The notes: a model not told the origin generated them from the sequence alone. Shown: positions 54,222 through 63,380, counted from the stretch's first letter. The stretch is 64,000 bases of DNA from Anaerocolumna sp. (GCA_029256725.1 JAQSXJ010000007.1:47519-111518), one strand, 5' to 3'. A program made the numbers and translations.

Positions 54222-54264
54222 AAAAAAAGAGCTCATGCTTACTATAAGTACGTGCTCTTTTTTC
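54222..54264 (+). terminator. rubredoxin terminator
   Basis: AAAAAAGAGC...TGCTTA and AGTACGTGCTCTTTTTT form a stem with a T-rich end. The remaining gap to 54474 includes a GTGCCAAGGCAC palindrome (54367) and no gene. Confidence 0.8.
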
Positions 54265-54474
54265 AATGAATATACCAGATTAAATCACTGAGAAGCGAGT
54301 GTCAGTTATTAATATACTGATTTTGCTAAGAAACGCATATAAGAGATTATCATATTAATTTGTACATGTGCCAAGGCACTTAGATGTGAGATAAGTAGAA
54401 AACAAAAGACGGTTTTTCTAACTACGAATTCAAAAATATCAAGTTTTGATTTAGTATTCACGAAAGGAGTAAAG

Positions 54475-55014
54475 ATGAAAGAGTTAAAAGGTACAAAAAC
54501 AGAGGCTAATTTGAAGGCAGCTTTTGCGGGAGAATCCGAAGCAAGAAACAAATATACCTATTATGCTTCAAAAGCGAAAAAAGAAGGTTATGAGCAGATT
54601 GCAGAGCTTTTTCTAGAGACTGCTAATAATGAAAAGGAGCATGCGAAACTGTGGTTTAAGCTGCTTCATGACGGCATGCCTGATACATTGACCAACCTTG
54701 CTGATGCCGCTGCAGGAGAGAATTACGAATGGACCCAGATGTATGACGAATTCGCAAAAATAGCGAAAGAGGAAGGTTTTGACCAGATTGCAAGGCTATT
54801 TAATGGCGTTGCCAAAATTGAAAAAGAACATGAGGAAAGATACAGAAAACTCTTAAAGAATTTAGAAGAGGGTGTTGTATTCTCCAAAGACGGTGATACT
54901 GTTTGGCAATGCGCTAACTGCGGACATATACACGTTGGAAAGAAAGCACCGGAGAAATGTCCGGTTTGTGATCATCCACAGGCATATTTCCGTGTTCTTG
55001 CAACAAATTATTAA
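54475..55014 (+). CDS. rubrerythrin
   Basis: A 179-residue protein with a ferritin-like diiron domain ([49 protein letters not shown]) and a C-terminal rubredoxin-like knuckle pair ([15 protein letters not shown]). It reduces hydrogen peroxide with electrons from rubredoxin. A GAAAGGAG site precedes it and the superoxide reductase gene follows after 44 bases, probably co-transcribed. Confidence 0.95.
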   Translation: MKELKGTKTEANLKAAFAGESEARNKYTYYASKAKKEGYEQIAELFLETANNEKEHAKLWFKLLHDGMPDTLTNLADAAAGENYEWTQMYDEFAKIAKEEGFDQIARLFNGVAKIEKEHEERYRKLLKNLEEGVVFSKDGDTVWQCANCGHIHVGKKAPEKCPVCDHPQAYFRVLATNY

Positions 55015-55058
55015 TTACATAACTGATAGGTGCCAATGGCACAGAAAGGCAGGATATT

Positions 55059-55442
55059 ATGAAGAAAGAAGCAAGATTTTATAAATGTAAACATTGTGGA
55101 AATATCGTAACATTTTTCTATGAGTCTGGAGCACCTTTAACATGCTGCGGTGACAAAATGGATGAACTGGTAGCAAATACCACAGAAGCTGCAACAGAGA
55201 AACATCTCCCGGTAGTAGAAAAGGACGGTAATACCGTAACTGTCTGTATTGGAAGTGTAGAGCATCCTATGACGGAGGAGCACTACATACAGTGGGTATA
55301 TCTTGAGACCACAAAAGGCATTCTTGCACGTTTCTTAGAGCCAGGTGAAAAGCCTAAGGCTGTATTTACCCTGACAGATGAAGAACCGATAGCAGCTTAT
55401 GAATACTGCAATCTTCACGGACTTTGGAAAACTGTACTGTAA
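55059..55442 (+). CDS. dfx: desulfoferrodoxin (superoxide reductase)
   Basis: A 127-residue class I superoxide reductase. N-terminal desulforedoxin site CKHCG..CCGDKM binds one iron, and the catalytic iron site has HLPVV, HPMTEEHYIQW and CNLHGLW. It reduces superoxide to peroxide, which rubrerythrin then removes. A GTGCCAATGGCAC palindrome lies just before its ribosome site. Confidence 0.95.
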   Translation: MKKEARFYKCKHCGNIVTFFYESGAPLTCCGDKMDELVANTTEAATEKHLPVVEKDGNTVTVCIGSVEHPMTEEHYIQWVYLETTKGILARFLEPGEKPKAVFTLTDEEPIAAYEYCNLHGLWKTVL

Positions 55443-55457
55443 GAATATTTTTAATCC

Positions 55458-55499
55458 AATACCGGCCTTTTCGTGTATACGAAAAGGCCGGTATTTTAT
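55458..55499 (+). terminator. strong terminator after superoxide reductase
   Basis: AATACCGGCCTTTTCGT and ACGAAAAGGCCGGTATT form a perfect 17-bp stem with loop GTAT, followed by TTAT. Confidence 0.9.
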
Positions 55500-55582
55500 A
55501 TAATAGACAGTAGTATAATGTAAACAGGATTTTACCGGCAGAAATAAAGGCAGGTATAAGGATTCTTAGAAATGAGGTAGCT

Positions 55583-56260
55583 ATGGTAAATGAGCAGGAT
55601 ATGAACTACATAACCCAGTCCCTGGGATTTTGGGAGGATCTGTCTGAGGGACAAAAGAATCGGTTATTAAACAGTACCGTTCCTGTCAGATATGAAAAGG
55701 GAGCAAAAATTCACAGCGGCAGCAATGACTGTATTGGAATCCTGTTGATTAAAAAGGGAGAATTAAGGGTCTATATCCTGTCGGAAGAGGGAAAAGAAGT
55801 TACATTATTCCGCTTACGAGATGATAATATCTGTATATTATCTGCCTCCTGCATCCTGGAGAACATTACTTTTGATGTGCATATAGATGCGGAAAGTGAC
55901 AGTGAAGTGCTGCTTGTGGACGCTGCTGCTTACCAACAGATATGTGTACAGAATATTTACGCTGACAATTTCACCAACAGACTGATAATTGAAGCTTTCT
56001 CAGAAGTCATGTGGGCGATGGAACAGATTCTGTTTATGAGCTTTGACAAAAGACTGGCAATATTCCTACTGGATGAGGCATCAAGAAGCGGCTCTGATAA
56101 CATCGAACTGACCCATGAACAGATTGCAAAGTATATAGGAAGTGCCAGGGAAGTAGTATCCCGTATGATGAAATACTTTGCAGGGGAAGGAATAGTGGAA
56201 CTCTATCGAGGTGGGGTTAAAGTTGTTGATAAGAAAAAATTAAGAGAACTGATACCGTAG
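55583..56260 (+). CDS. Crp/Fnr family transcriptional regulator
   Basis: A 225-residue regulator: cyclic-nucleotide-binding-like beta barrel (VPVRYEKGAKIHSG..GILLIKKGELRVYILSEEGKEVTLF), a dimer helix, and a Crp-type helix-turn-helix (ELTHEQIAKYIGSAREVVSRMMKYF). Several Cys residues occur (ICILSASC, QICVQ), but no clear iron-sulfur spacing, so the signal is unknown. Its place among superoxide reductase, thioredoxin and FprA genes suggests control by oxygen or nitric oxide. Confidence 0.88.
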   Translation: MVNEQDMNYITQSLGFWEDLSEGQKNRLLNSTVPVRYEKGAKIHSGSNDCIGILLIKKGELRVYILSEEGKEVTLFRLRDDNICILSASCILENITFDVHIDAESDSEVLLVDAAAYQQICVQNIYADNFTNRLIIEAFSEVMWAMEQILFMSFDKRLAIFLLDEASRSGSDNIELTHEQIAKYIGSAREVVSRMMKYFAGEGIVELYRGGVKVVDKKKLRELIP

Positions 56261-56292
56261 GTTTATACAGGATAGAATATATAAGATACAAA

Positions 56293-56432
56293 TTTTGATT
56301 TGAGTGTAATAGGTCAGTTTTTCACAAGGGGACAGGGCGTTTCACAAAACAGAAAGAACTCATGCTACAATTCTCTGAATATCTAGGCGCATTCGTTCTT
56401 TCTGTTTTGAGTAATTCACCTGAAATCATATG
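56293..56432. mobile_element. MITE-like element, family 1, copy 2
   Basis: About 140 bp that align to the reverse complement of 49636-49804, with about 25 bases missing in the middle. Ends TTGATTTGAGTGTAAT and (inverted) ATGATTTCAGGTGAAT are imperfect inverted repeats. It lies between convergent genes, with no coding content. Bases 56433-56510 show nothing further. Confidence 0.6.
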
Positions 56433-56510
56433 CAAACAAGGACATTTGACATTTGAATCAAGTCTTCAAGGTAAATTAAAATTGTGATGGATATGAATTT
56501 TTATTCGCAT

Positions 56511-56771
56511 TTAAGAAAGGGCTTCTACTAATACTGTATCTACTGAATCTTTGGTAACGGCACCTTCATGAATCTTAACAGAATCCACGTAAAAGGTAGG
56601 AACATAGTAATAATCATATTGCTTTGCAATATCAGGATGAAGTTCTTCATCAATATACTGTATCTGTACATCTTTGTAAGCTGGATTGTCTTTGAGCAGT
56701 TCTTCCAGGAATCCGTGAGCTCTGTGGCAGTGTGGACACCAGCTGGTCTCAAACATAATTATGTTTTTCAT
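56511..56771 (-). CDS. thioredoxin/glutaredoxin-like protein
   Basis: An 86-residue thioredoxin-fold protein with redox motif ETSWCPHCHRA, cis-Pro in YYVPTFYVD and a short C-terminal helix. The CPHC motif and small size lie between glutaredoxins and mini-thioredoxins. It likely reduces disulfides or regenerates a peroxidase. AAGAAGGAAAA precedes the start. Confidence 0.85.
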   Translation of the reverse strand: MKNIIMFETSWCPHCHRAHGFLEELLKDNPAYKDVQIQYIDEELHPDIAKQYDYYYVPTFYVDSVKIHEGAVTKDSVDTVLVEALS

Positions 56772-56934
56772 GGAATTTTCCTTCTTTCGTTGATTTGTTT
56801 AATTAATATATGTATAATTAGTTGTATGCAATTTAATAATATATATACAAACACTATAGCACCTTTCATGTTAAGTGTAAATATGCAGATTCCGTCTATT
56901 TGTGGGACTGTCTTACCAATAAAGAGGATTTAAG

Positions 56935-56963
56935 TTGACTATCAAAGAGTTTACGGCTAAAAT
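56935..56963 (+). promoter_or_regulatory. sigma-A promoter for the FprA gene
   Basis: TTGACT, 17 bases, TAAAAT, 31 bases before the start codon, followed by an AAGGAGG site. Confidence 0.7.
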
Positions 56964-56993
56964 GTTTCTAGGAATATTTAAGGAGGACGAAAA

Positions 56994-58217
56994 ATGAAAA
57001 CAACAGAGATAGCTGCAGGAACCTATCAATTATCGGTTGATGTGGAAAATATTTTATTTGAAGGCTTATGGGATATACCAAAAGGAGTAACTTTAAATTC
57101 ATATATAATAAAAGGTGAGAAAACAGCCATAGTAGACGGAGTATGCGGCTGGGATGGAGTACCTGCGAATTTATTCTCCCTGTTAAAAGAGCTGGAGATA
57201 GACCCTGCTTCCATAAAATATCTCGTAGTAAATCATGTAGAACCTGATCATTCCGGCTGGATCGAAGCCTTTAGGAAGATAAACAGCGATTTTCATATTC
57301 TTTGCTCCAAAAAGGGAAAAGAACTGTTGACTGCATTTTATGGTCTTACAGATAATATTACTGTTGTAGGTGATAATGATACTTTTGATCTTGGCGATGG
57401 ACATGTTCTACAGTTTGCGGAAATTCCTAATGTACACTGGCCGGATACTATCGGAACCTTCGATCAGTTAACCGGTGTGTTGTTTTCCTGTGATGCTTTT
57501 GGCTCCTTTGGTAAATATGAAGGAAGAATTTTTGCTGAAGAATTCAGTAAAGAAGAATTAAAAGAATATGAGAAGGAGACTATAAGATACTATTCTAATA
57601 TTGTGTCATTTTTCTCTCCTCAGGTAAAAACAGCGATAAAGAAAGTCAGCAATCTGCCTCTTAAGCTGATAGCTCCGGGACATGGACTCTGCTGGAAGGA
57701 TACCAAGGCAGTTATGGATGCTTATGATGCCTATGCAGATTACCAGAAAGGACCTGCAAGAGAAGAGATAACCTTCATCTGGGGTTCTATGTACGGCATG
57801 ACTGAAACTGCAGTAAAGGAAGCCTTAAAGGTCCTTGAAGGGGAAGACATTACCGTTCATGTTCACAGAGTACCGGAAGATTCCTGGGGTACAGTACTTA
57901 CTTCTGCCTGGACTTCTACCGGTATTGTACTTGCAATGCCTACCTATGAATTTAAGATGTTCCCTCCTATGGGTGCAGTTCTTGAAGAACTTGGAAAGAA
58001 GAAGACCTTAAATCGTAAAGTATTTCGATTTGGCTCCTATGGCTGGTCAGGCGGTGCGGAGAGAGAACTTGCAGAAATCAATACCAGACTGAATATGGGC
58101 TGGGAGTTCTTAGAGCCTGTTGAGTTTAAGGGAGTTCCTGTTGAAGAGGACTTTAAGAAGATAGAGACACAGCTGAAGGAACTTGTTAAACAGGTGAAGG
58201 AAGCTGTAAGAGGCTAG
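56994..58217 (+). CDS. FprA-family A-type flavoprotein (flavodiiron protein)
   Basis: A 407-residue flavodiiron protein. The beta-lactamase-like domain carries diiron ligands His81, Glu83, Asp85 and His86 (NHVEPDHSG), a His in NVHWPD, Asp in FSCDAFG and His in APGHGLCW. The C-terminal flavodoxin domain starts near 255 with FMN loop WGSMYGMTETAV. It reduces O2 to water or NO to N2O with electrons from rubredoxin. Its TAG stop lies within the left end of the fold-back element that follows. Confidence 0.94.
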   Translation: MKTTEIAAGTYQLSVDVENILFEGLWDIPKGVTLNSYIIKGEKTAIVDGVCGWDGVPANLFSLLKELEIDPASIKYLVVNHVEPDHSGWIEAFRKINSDFHILCSKKGKELLTAFYGLTDNITVVGDNDTFDLGDGHVLQFAEIPNVHWPDTIGTFDQLTGVLFSCDAFGSFGKYEGRIFAEEFSKEELKEYEKETIRYYSNIVSFFSPQVKTAIKKVSNLPLKLIAPGHGLCWKDTKAVMDAYDAYADYQKGPAREEITFIWGSMYGMTETAVKEALKVLEGEDITVHVHRVPEDSWGTVLTSAWTSTGIVLAMPTYEFKMFPPMGAVLEELGKKKTLNRKVFRFGSYGWSGGAERELAEINTRLNMGWEFLEPVEFKGVPVEEDFKKIETQLKELVKQVKEAVRG

Positions 58218-58379
58218 GGCATGTTTGAAAACTCATTACACCGTTCTGAACGCCCCACTTTGTGGTATTCTGAGTCATGATTTTGGGAAACATAGCCCGC
58301 TATGCCTCCCAAATCACTCCTTGTCTCCCGCAAAGCGGAACATCCAGTCCGGCTCAAGCAGTTTCCAAACACACCCTAG
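58214..58379. mobile_element. fold-back MITE-like element, family 2
   Basis: A 166-bp element bounded by CTAGGGCATGTTTGAAAACT and its inverse (CTAGGGTGTGTTTGGAAACT read from the other end), 17 of 20 identical. The interior is also a long imperfect palindrome: GATTTTGGGA/TCCCAAATC around CATAGC/GCTATG, and CACTTTGTGG facing CCGCAAAGCGG. CTAG at both ends suggests a CTAG or TA target. The track ORF 58225-58407 across it is a shadow. Confidence 0.7.
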
Positions 58380-58445
58380 AATAAATCACATGAAAAAGGT
58401 GTTGTAATGAGGCAGCTCAATAAAACAGTATAGGTTTGTTTTTAG

Positions 58446-58473
58446 AAACGGCATAGCTTCGGCTATGCCGTTT
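58446..58473 (+). terminator. perfect 12-bp hairpin with TTCG loop
   Basis: AAACGGCATAGC-TTCG-GCTATGCCGTTT followed by GTCTTTC. It separates FprA/element from the two-component genes. The stretch to 58643 holds only short fragments, one of which (DKLVDGPHTRIKIK) may be a stray protein tail. Confidence 0.75.
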
Positions 58474-58643
58474 GTCTTTCATTGATATTATTCATTTGTC
58501 CGTATATAATTGGAAATATGAATAGAAATGGTGAATGCTGTATGGAAGATTCCTTGACCAGAAGCCGTGAAAGATACCAAAGATGCGGACAAGCTGGTTG
58601 ATGGACCTCATACTCGTATAAAAATAAAGGACGGTAAAAACAA

Positions 58644-59330
58644 ATGAAACGTATTTTATTTGTTGAAGATGATTTGAGTTTAATTAGTGGTTTATCTTTT
58701 GCTATCAAAAAGCAAGGATACGAAATTGACATTGCTCGTACAAGTCTTGCAGCAGAAACTTTATGGATAAATGGGAAATATGATTTGGTGATATTGGATG
58801 TTTCACTTCCCGATGGCTCTGGCTATGATATATGTGGAGAGATTCGTAAAACGTCTAAGATACCGATTATGTTTCTTACTGCGGCTGATGAGGAAACAGA
58901 CATCATAATGGGACTGGATATGGGCGGTGACGATTATATTACAAAGCCCTTCAAACTGGCTGTATTTCTCTCAAGAATAAATGCTTTGCTTCGCAGAAGT
59001 GATAACTTTAATCAGGCGGATACTGAATTAAATGCTAATGGTATAAAAGTTCAACTTCTAAAAGGCGAGGTCTATAAAAACGGAGAGCAACTTGACTTAA
59101 CAGCAAGTGAGTATAAATTATTGTGCCTGTTTATGGAGAATCCAGATATTGTCCTTTCACCGGAACAAATTTTAGGAAAACTATGGGACTGCAACGAAAA
59201 CTATATAGACAACAATACTCTTACGGTATATATACGAAGACTGCGTACAAAAATTGAAGATAATCCCAGCGAACCTCAAAGTATAATAACAGTCCGTCGT
59301 ATGGGATATAAATGGAACATTGTTGATTGA
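58644..59330 (+). CDS. response regulator, OmpR family (BceR-like)
   Basis: A 228-residue regulator: ILFVEDDLSL acidic pair, phospho-acceptor in LVILDVSLPDGSG, Lys in ITKPFKLAVF, and a winged helix ending VRRMGYKWN. Overlaps or abuts its kinase gene. With a loop-less kinase and an ABC exporter next door, it fits the antimicrobial-peptide-sensing (Bce-like) modules. Confidence 0.92.
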   Translation: MKRILFVEDDLSLISGLSFAIKKQGYEIDIARTSLAAETLWINGKYDLVILDVSLPDGSGYDICGEIRKTSKIPIMFLTAADEETDIIMGLDMGGDDYITKPFKLAVFLSRINALLRRSDNFNQADTELNANGIKVQLLKGEVYKNGEQLDLTASEYKLLCLFMENPDIVLSPEQILGKLWDCNENYIDNNTLTVYIRRLRTKIEDNPSEPQSIITVRRMGYKWNIVD

Positions 59331-59338
59331 GGTGTGTG

Positions 59339-60376
59339 ATGAAAATACTGGCAAACAGAAAAATTAAACTGATTTTTTGTTGGGCACTGCTGTTCATAAT
59401 AGCATTTACTTTGCTTTCTGCGGTAATTATAGGTTTGAAATTTGAAAACACATTACTATATGTAATGATATGTTCCTTGTGCATGGGTATCTCGATCCTT
59501 TCAATCGGGTACTGGTATTTCAGGGAGCAAAATAAAATCATGGAAAGTGCCGTAATACAAATAAAAGATTATATTTCTGGAAATCAAAATGCTCATATCG
59601 AATGTGATGATGAGGGGGAGCTCTACAGACTATTTCATGAAGTGAATTCCTTAGTTTCTATTTTGAATGCCCATGCTGAAAATGAGGGAAAAACAAAAAA
59701 GTTTTTAAAGGATACTATTTCTGATATTTCACACCAGTTAAAAACACCCCTTGCCGCACTTAACGTCTATAATGGTATTATGCAAGAAGAGGCAAAAGAT
59801 CTACCGAACATCAAGGAGTTCATGGTTCTTTCAGAGCAAGAGCTTGATAGAATAGAAATACTGGTACAAAACCTATTGAAAATCACAAAACTTGATGCCG
59901 GAACAATCATAATAGAAAAATCCATAGAAAATGTATCTGAAATGATGGACTACATAAAAAAACACTTCTCATATCGTGCGGTGCAGGAGGAAAAAGGAAT
60001 ATATCTCTCTGGTGATGATACCATTACTTTATTGTGTGACCGTAATTGGCTGATTGAAGCAATCGGCAATATTGTAAAGAATTCTTTGGACCATACGAAA
60101 AATAGAAATGCTATTCACATTGAATGGAAGCAATTTGCATCTGTTGTTCAAATTATTATAAAAGATAACGGAAGCGGGATTTATCCAGAAGATTTGTACC
60201 ATATTTTCAAAAGATTTTATCGTAGTCGTTTTTCCAAAGTTACGCAGGGTATCGGACTTGGCTTACCTCTTGCGAAATCAATTATTGAAGCACATAGTGG
60301 TACCATTGAAGTTGATAGCGAATTAGGTGTCGGTACAACTTTTACAATCAATTTTTTAATTCCTACAAAATTGTAG
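59339..60376 (+). CDS. sensor histidine kinase with minimal extracellular loop
   Basis: 345 residues from the ATG at 59339 (GAGGTG upstream); the track start at 59327 is a TTG. Two membrane segments (about 11-33 and 38-60) are joined by only a few residues, as in intramembrane-sensing BceS-type kinases that read the state of a partner ABC transporter. Phospho-acceptor His132 (DISHQLKTPL), N box NIVKNSLDHT, G1 DNGSGI and G2 GIGLGLPLAK. The partner permease downstream is broken, so signalling may be impaired. Confidence 0.92.
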   Translation: MKILANRKIKLIFCWALLFIIAFTLLSAVIIGLKFENTLLYVMICSLCMGISILSIGYWYFREQNKIMESAVIQIKDYISGNQNAHIECDDEGELYRLFHEVNSLVSILNAHAENEGKTKKFLKDTISDISHQLKTPLAALNVYNGIMQEEAKDLPNIKEFMVLSEQELDRIEILVQNLLKITKLDAGTIIIEKSIENVSEMMDYIKKHFSYRAVQEEKGIYLSGDDTITLLCDRNWLIEAIGNIVKNSLDHTKNRNAIHIEWKQFASVVQIIIKDNGSGIYPEDLYHIFKRFYRSRFSKVTQGIGLGLPLAKSIIEAHSGTIEVDSELGVGTTFTINFLIPTKL

Positions 60377-60450
60377 GCTAAGTGTCACCTAACTGTATGA
60401 TTGCCGTGATAATCTTTCAATATCGATACAGAAAGAGAGGTATTAAATCT

Positions 60451-61134
60451 ATGAACTTATTGGAAGTTCAATCAATATCTAAAACTTATGGCAGCGGCGA
60501 AGCCGCGGTGCAGGCATTAAAAGACTCCAGCTTTTCTGTTCCCAAAGGTGAGTTTGTTGCAGTCGTTGGAGAGTCTGGTTCCGGAAAAAGTACACTTCTA
60601 AATATGATAGGTGCGCTTGATATTCCCACTTCCGGCAAGGTATTTATTGACGGCAAAGAAATTTTTGCAATGAAAGACAGGGGTCTTACAATTTTTCGGC
60701 GCAGGAATATTGGATTTATTTTTCAGAGCTTTAATCTAATTCCTGAATTGACCGTTGAGCAAAATATCATATTCCCGGTATTACTAGATTACCAGAACCC
60801 CGACAAAAAATATCTGGAAGAATTACTTACGGTGCTTAATTTGAAAGAGCGCCGCCACCATTTGCCCAGTCAATTATCTGGTGGACAGCAGCAGCGTGTA
60901 GCGATTGGACGTGCCTTGATTACGCGCCCGTCACTTATCTTGGCTGATGAACCAACCGGCAATCTGGATACACAGAACAGCAGTGAAGTAATCGCTCTGC
61001 TAAAAGAAGCTGCAAAAAAGTATGCACAGACCATCATTATGATTACCCATAGCCGAAGCATCTCCCAGACCGCAGACCGGATACTGCAAGTGTCCGACGG
61101 TATACTGACCGATTTTGGGAGGTGCCGTGAATGA
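60451..61134 (+). CDS. ABC transporter ATP-binding protein (Bce/MacB type)
   Basis: 227 residues from the ATG at 60451 behind AAAGAGAGG; the track start is in the leader. Walker [13 protein letters not shown], signature [15 protein letters not shown], Walker [13 protein letters not shown]. It should power the FtsX-like permease whose gene overlaps its stop codon (ATGA). All motifs are intact. Confidence 0.93.
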   Translation: MNLLEVQSISKTYGSGEAAVQALKDSSFSVPKGEFVAVVGESGSGKSTLLNMIGALDIPTSGKVFIDGKEIFAMKDRGLTIFRRRNIGFIFQSFNLIPELTVEQNIIFPVLLDYQNPDKKYLEELLTVLNLKERRHHLPSQLSGGQQQRVAIGRALITRPSLILADEPTGNLDTQNSSEVIALLKEAAKKYAQTIIMITHSRSISQTADRILQVSDGILTDFGRCRE

Positions 61135-62841
61135 AAAGCTATCTTAGCCTTATTACGATTTCCGCCAAAGTACATAAACGGCAGAACCGCATGACACTTA
61201 TATGTATCATCTTTGCTGTATTTTTGGTTACGGCTGTTTTTAGTATGGCAGATATGGGAGTTAGAATGGAGAAGACAAGATTACTTAACAAACATGGTAG
61301 TCTGGCACTTAAAGGATTTAGCAGTCGCCCAAAGGACAAAATTTTTTGGAATGATGCGCTGTATCGGAATGAGCAAACAGCAGATTATTCGTTTTGTTAG
61401 ACTGGAAGCTCTTAACTGGTGTAAAACTGCGGTTCCGGTAGGAGTCATACTTGGGATTGTAATTACATGGATGTTATGTGCTTCGTTACGGTTTCTTGTC
61501 GGCGGGGAGTTCTCTGATATGACTCTTTTGGGTGTCAGCCCAATCGGAATCATCAGCGGAATAGTTGTCGGAGTTGTTTCTGTGCTCATTGCTGCCAGGT
61601 CTCCGGCAAAACGAGCCGCAAAGGTATCACCTGTAACGGCGGTGTCGGGCAATTCGAATAATACAAAAACTGTAAACCATGTGATGAATCCACGTTTTTG
61701 CAAAGTAGAAACTGTACTTGGTATCCGTCATGCAGTATCGGCAAAGAAAAACCTGATACTTATGACAAGCTCCTTTGCACTTAGTATTATCCTTTTCTTA
61801 AGTTTTTCAGTTTTAATAGAGTTCGTCGGTTTCCTTATACCCCAGTCGTCAAATACTTCTGACATCGATATTTCAAGTAATGACAGTTCGAATTCGATAG
61901 ACAGTAAGCTGCTCGAAAAAATCAATGGTATGTCAGGTGTAAAACGTGTTTTTGGTCGTAGGAATTGTCTTGATGTTCCGGCAGTAATAAATAAAGATAA
62001 TCAACTGTCGAGCACGATTGATATGGTTTCCTATGGCGAATATGATTTAGACTGTCTCATAAAAGATAAGCAGCTTAGAAAAGGCAGTGATATTTCAAAA
62101 GTGTATGGGGACAGTAATTATGTACTTACAATCTGGGCAAAGGATAGTCCCTTAGATATAGGCGATAAGATAATAGTGGGTAATGAAGAACTTGAAATTG
62201 CAGGGATGCTGAAATACGACCCTTTCAGCAGTGATGGCATTTCAAAGGGAGATATAACGCTCATTACTTCTTTAGAAACCTTTACACGTCTTACTGGTAT
62301 TGCTGACTATTCGCTTATTTTGATACAGACAATGAAAGGAGCAACGAACGAGGACGTGGCAGCGATTCACAATATATTAGATGACAATTCAGTGTTTCAT
62401 GACAGACGAGACCAACGAACTACCAGTACCTATATTGCTTTTCTGTTGTTTATATATGGATTTTTAGCAATCATTACTTTGGTAACGGTATTAAATATTA
62501 TGAACAGTATTTCCATGAGTGTATCTGCAAGGATAAAGCAATACGGAGCAATGCGCGCAGTTGGTATGGACGAACACCAGCTTACCAAAATGATAGCTGC
62601 CGAAGCAGGTACCTATGCGTTATCTGGTTGTATTACTGGTTGTGTAGTTGGTCTGGCGATTAGTAAACTTTTATATGATACTCTTATTACTACTCATTTT
62701 AGCTACGCTACTTGGAGTGTACCTGTTGTTCCTCTGGTGATAATTCTACTGTTTATTTTAGTTGCTGCCATCGTTGCAGTCTATTCTCCATCAAAAAGGA
62801 TTCGAAATATATCTGTAAAAGAAACACTGAATGAGTTATAA
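61131..62841 (+). pseudogene. FtsX-like ABC permease, internally deleted and frameshifted
   Basis: The gene opens with an intact start (GGGAGG, then [42 protein letters not shown] in part, first membrane segment) but this frame stops at 61400. From about 61330 another frame carries RTKFFGMMRCIGMSKQQIIRFVRLEAL and the rest of the permease: three membrane segments, a second extracellular domain (about 61850-62400) and three final segments ending SVKETLNEL. About 200-250 residues of the first extracellular domain and the frame link are missing. The 542-codon track ORF begins in shadow sequence and is not a normal protein. The exporter is probably non-functional unless the 3' part is translated alone. 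Confidence 0.8.
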
Positions 62842-63061
62842 ACACCCGTGCATACCGCAAGCTTGCTTGCGGTACTGCCTAAATAAAAAGTGTGAAATGT
62901 CCTTTATTTCACACAACACCCGTGCATACCGCAAGCTTGCTTGCGATACTGCCTAAATAAAAAGTGTGAAATGTCCTTTATTTCACACAACACCCGTGCA
63001 TACCGCAAGCTTGCTTGCGGTACTGCCTAAATAAAAAGTGTGAAATGTCCTTTATTTCACA
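62841..63061. repeat. tandem array B: three 74-bp units, each with two hairpins
   Basis: Units start at 62841, 62915 and 62989 with exact 74-base spacing and only isolated differences (GCGGTACT versus GCGATACT in unit 2). Each has hairpin TACCGCAAGC-TT-GCTTGCGGTA and, after CTAAATAAAA, hairpin GTGTGAAAT-GTCCTTT-ATTTCACAC. The array begins at the stop codon of the permease pseudogene. Its layout parallels array A at 6489-6697. Confidence 0.95.
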
Positions 63062-63156
63062 TTTCTTTCACATGATGAACATGCAAATCCTGTATCCTGT
63101 CTTTATAAATAATCAAATTATTGATATTAAAAGAAAGGGAATGAGGTATTGGTTGA

Positions 63157-63315
63157 ATGAAAAAGAGACGATTGGCACTTGTACTATTCCTTGTAATAGC
63201 TGTGACAGTTACCGGTTGTACAAAAGGGAAAAAGGAGCAGCAGTCTTTGGACAGCTCCCAAACTGAAACAGACAGTAACCAGACTGAGGAAATGTTAAAG
63301 TATAGTAGTAATTAA
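63157..63315 (+). CDS. short lipoprotein, perhaps a truncated gene
   Basis: A 52-residue frame below the track cutoff: basic MKKRRLAL, hydrophobic core, lipobox VTVTGC (Cys21) and a polar tail TKGKKEQQSLDSSQTETDSN. GAGG lies 14 bases upstream. The protein would be lipid-anchored outside the cell. It may be complete or the start of a larger lipoprotein cut by deletion. Confidence 0.5.
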   Translation: MKKRRLALVLFLVIAVTVTGCTKGKKEQQSLDSSQTETDSNQTEEMLKYSSN

Positions 63316-63327
63316 TTTTTGAGAATT

Positions 63328-63380
63328 AAAATCCTAACCTTAGGTCAGCGGTTTACTTGCTGTATAAGATTAGGATTTTT
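63328..63380 (+). terminator. terminator after the short lipoprotein
   Basis: AAAATCCTAACCTTA and TAAGATTAGGATTTTT form a 14-bp stem with one mismatch and a long loop, ending in a T-run. The 550 bases after it are AT-rich and show no gene before 63935. Confidence 0.75.

Noticed and set aside
58540-58643. Fragment ..KDTKDADKLVDGPHTRIKIK before the response regulator, possible tail of a polymorphic toxin
   Set aside because: Too short, no start, and the resemblance is only impressionistic.
5752-60395. AGTTAGGTGAC at 5762 and its inverse at 60385, both beside ABC exporter genes
   Set aside because: An 11-bp match could be chance in 64 kb and there is no third copy or longer similarity.
61213-62841. 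542-codon ORF as an intact permease
   Set aside because: Its first 40 codons are a shadow frame of the true permease start, and the first extracellular domain is missing; treated as a pseudogene.
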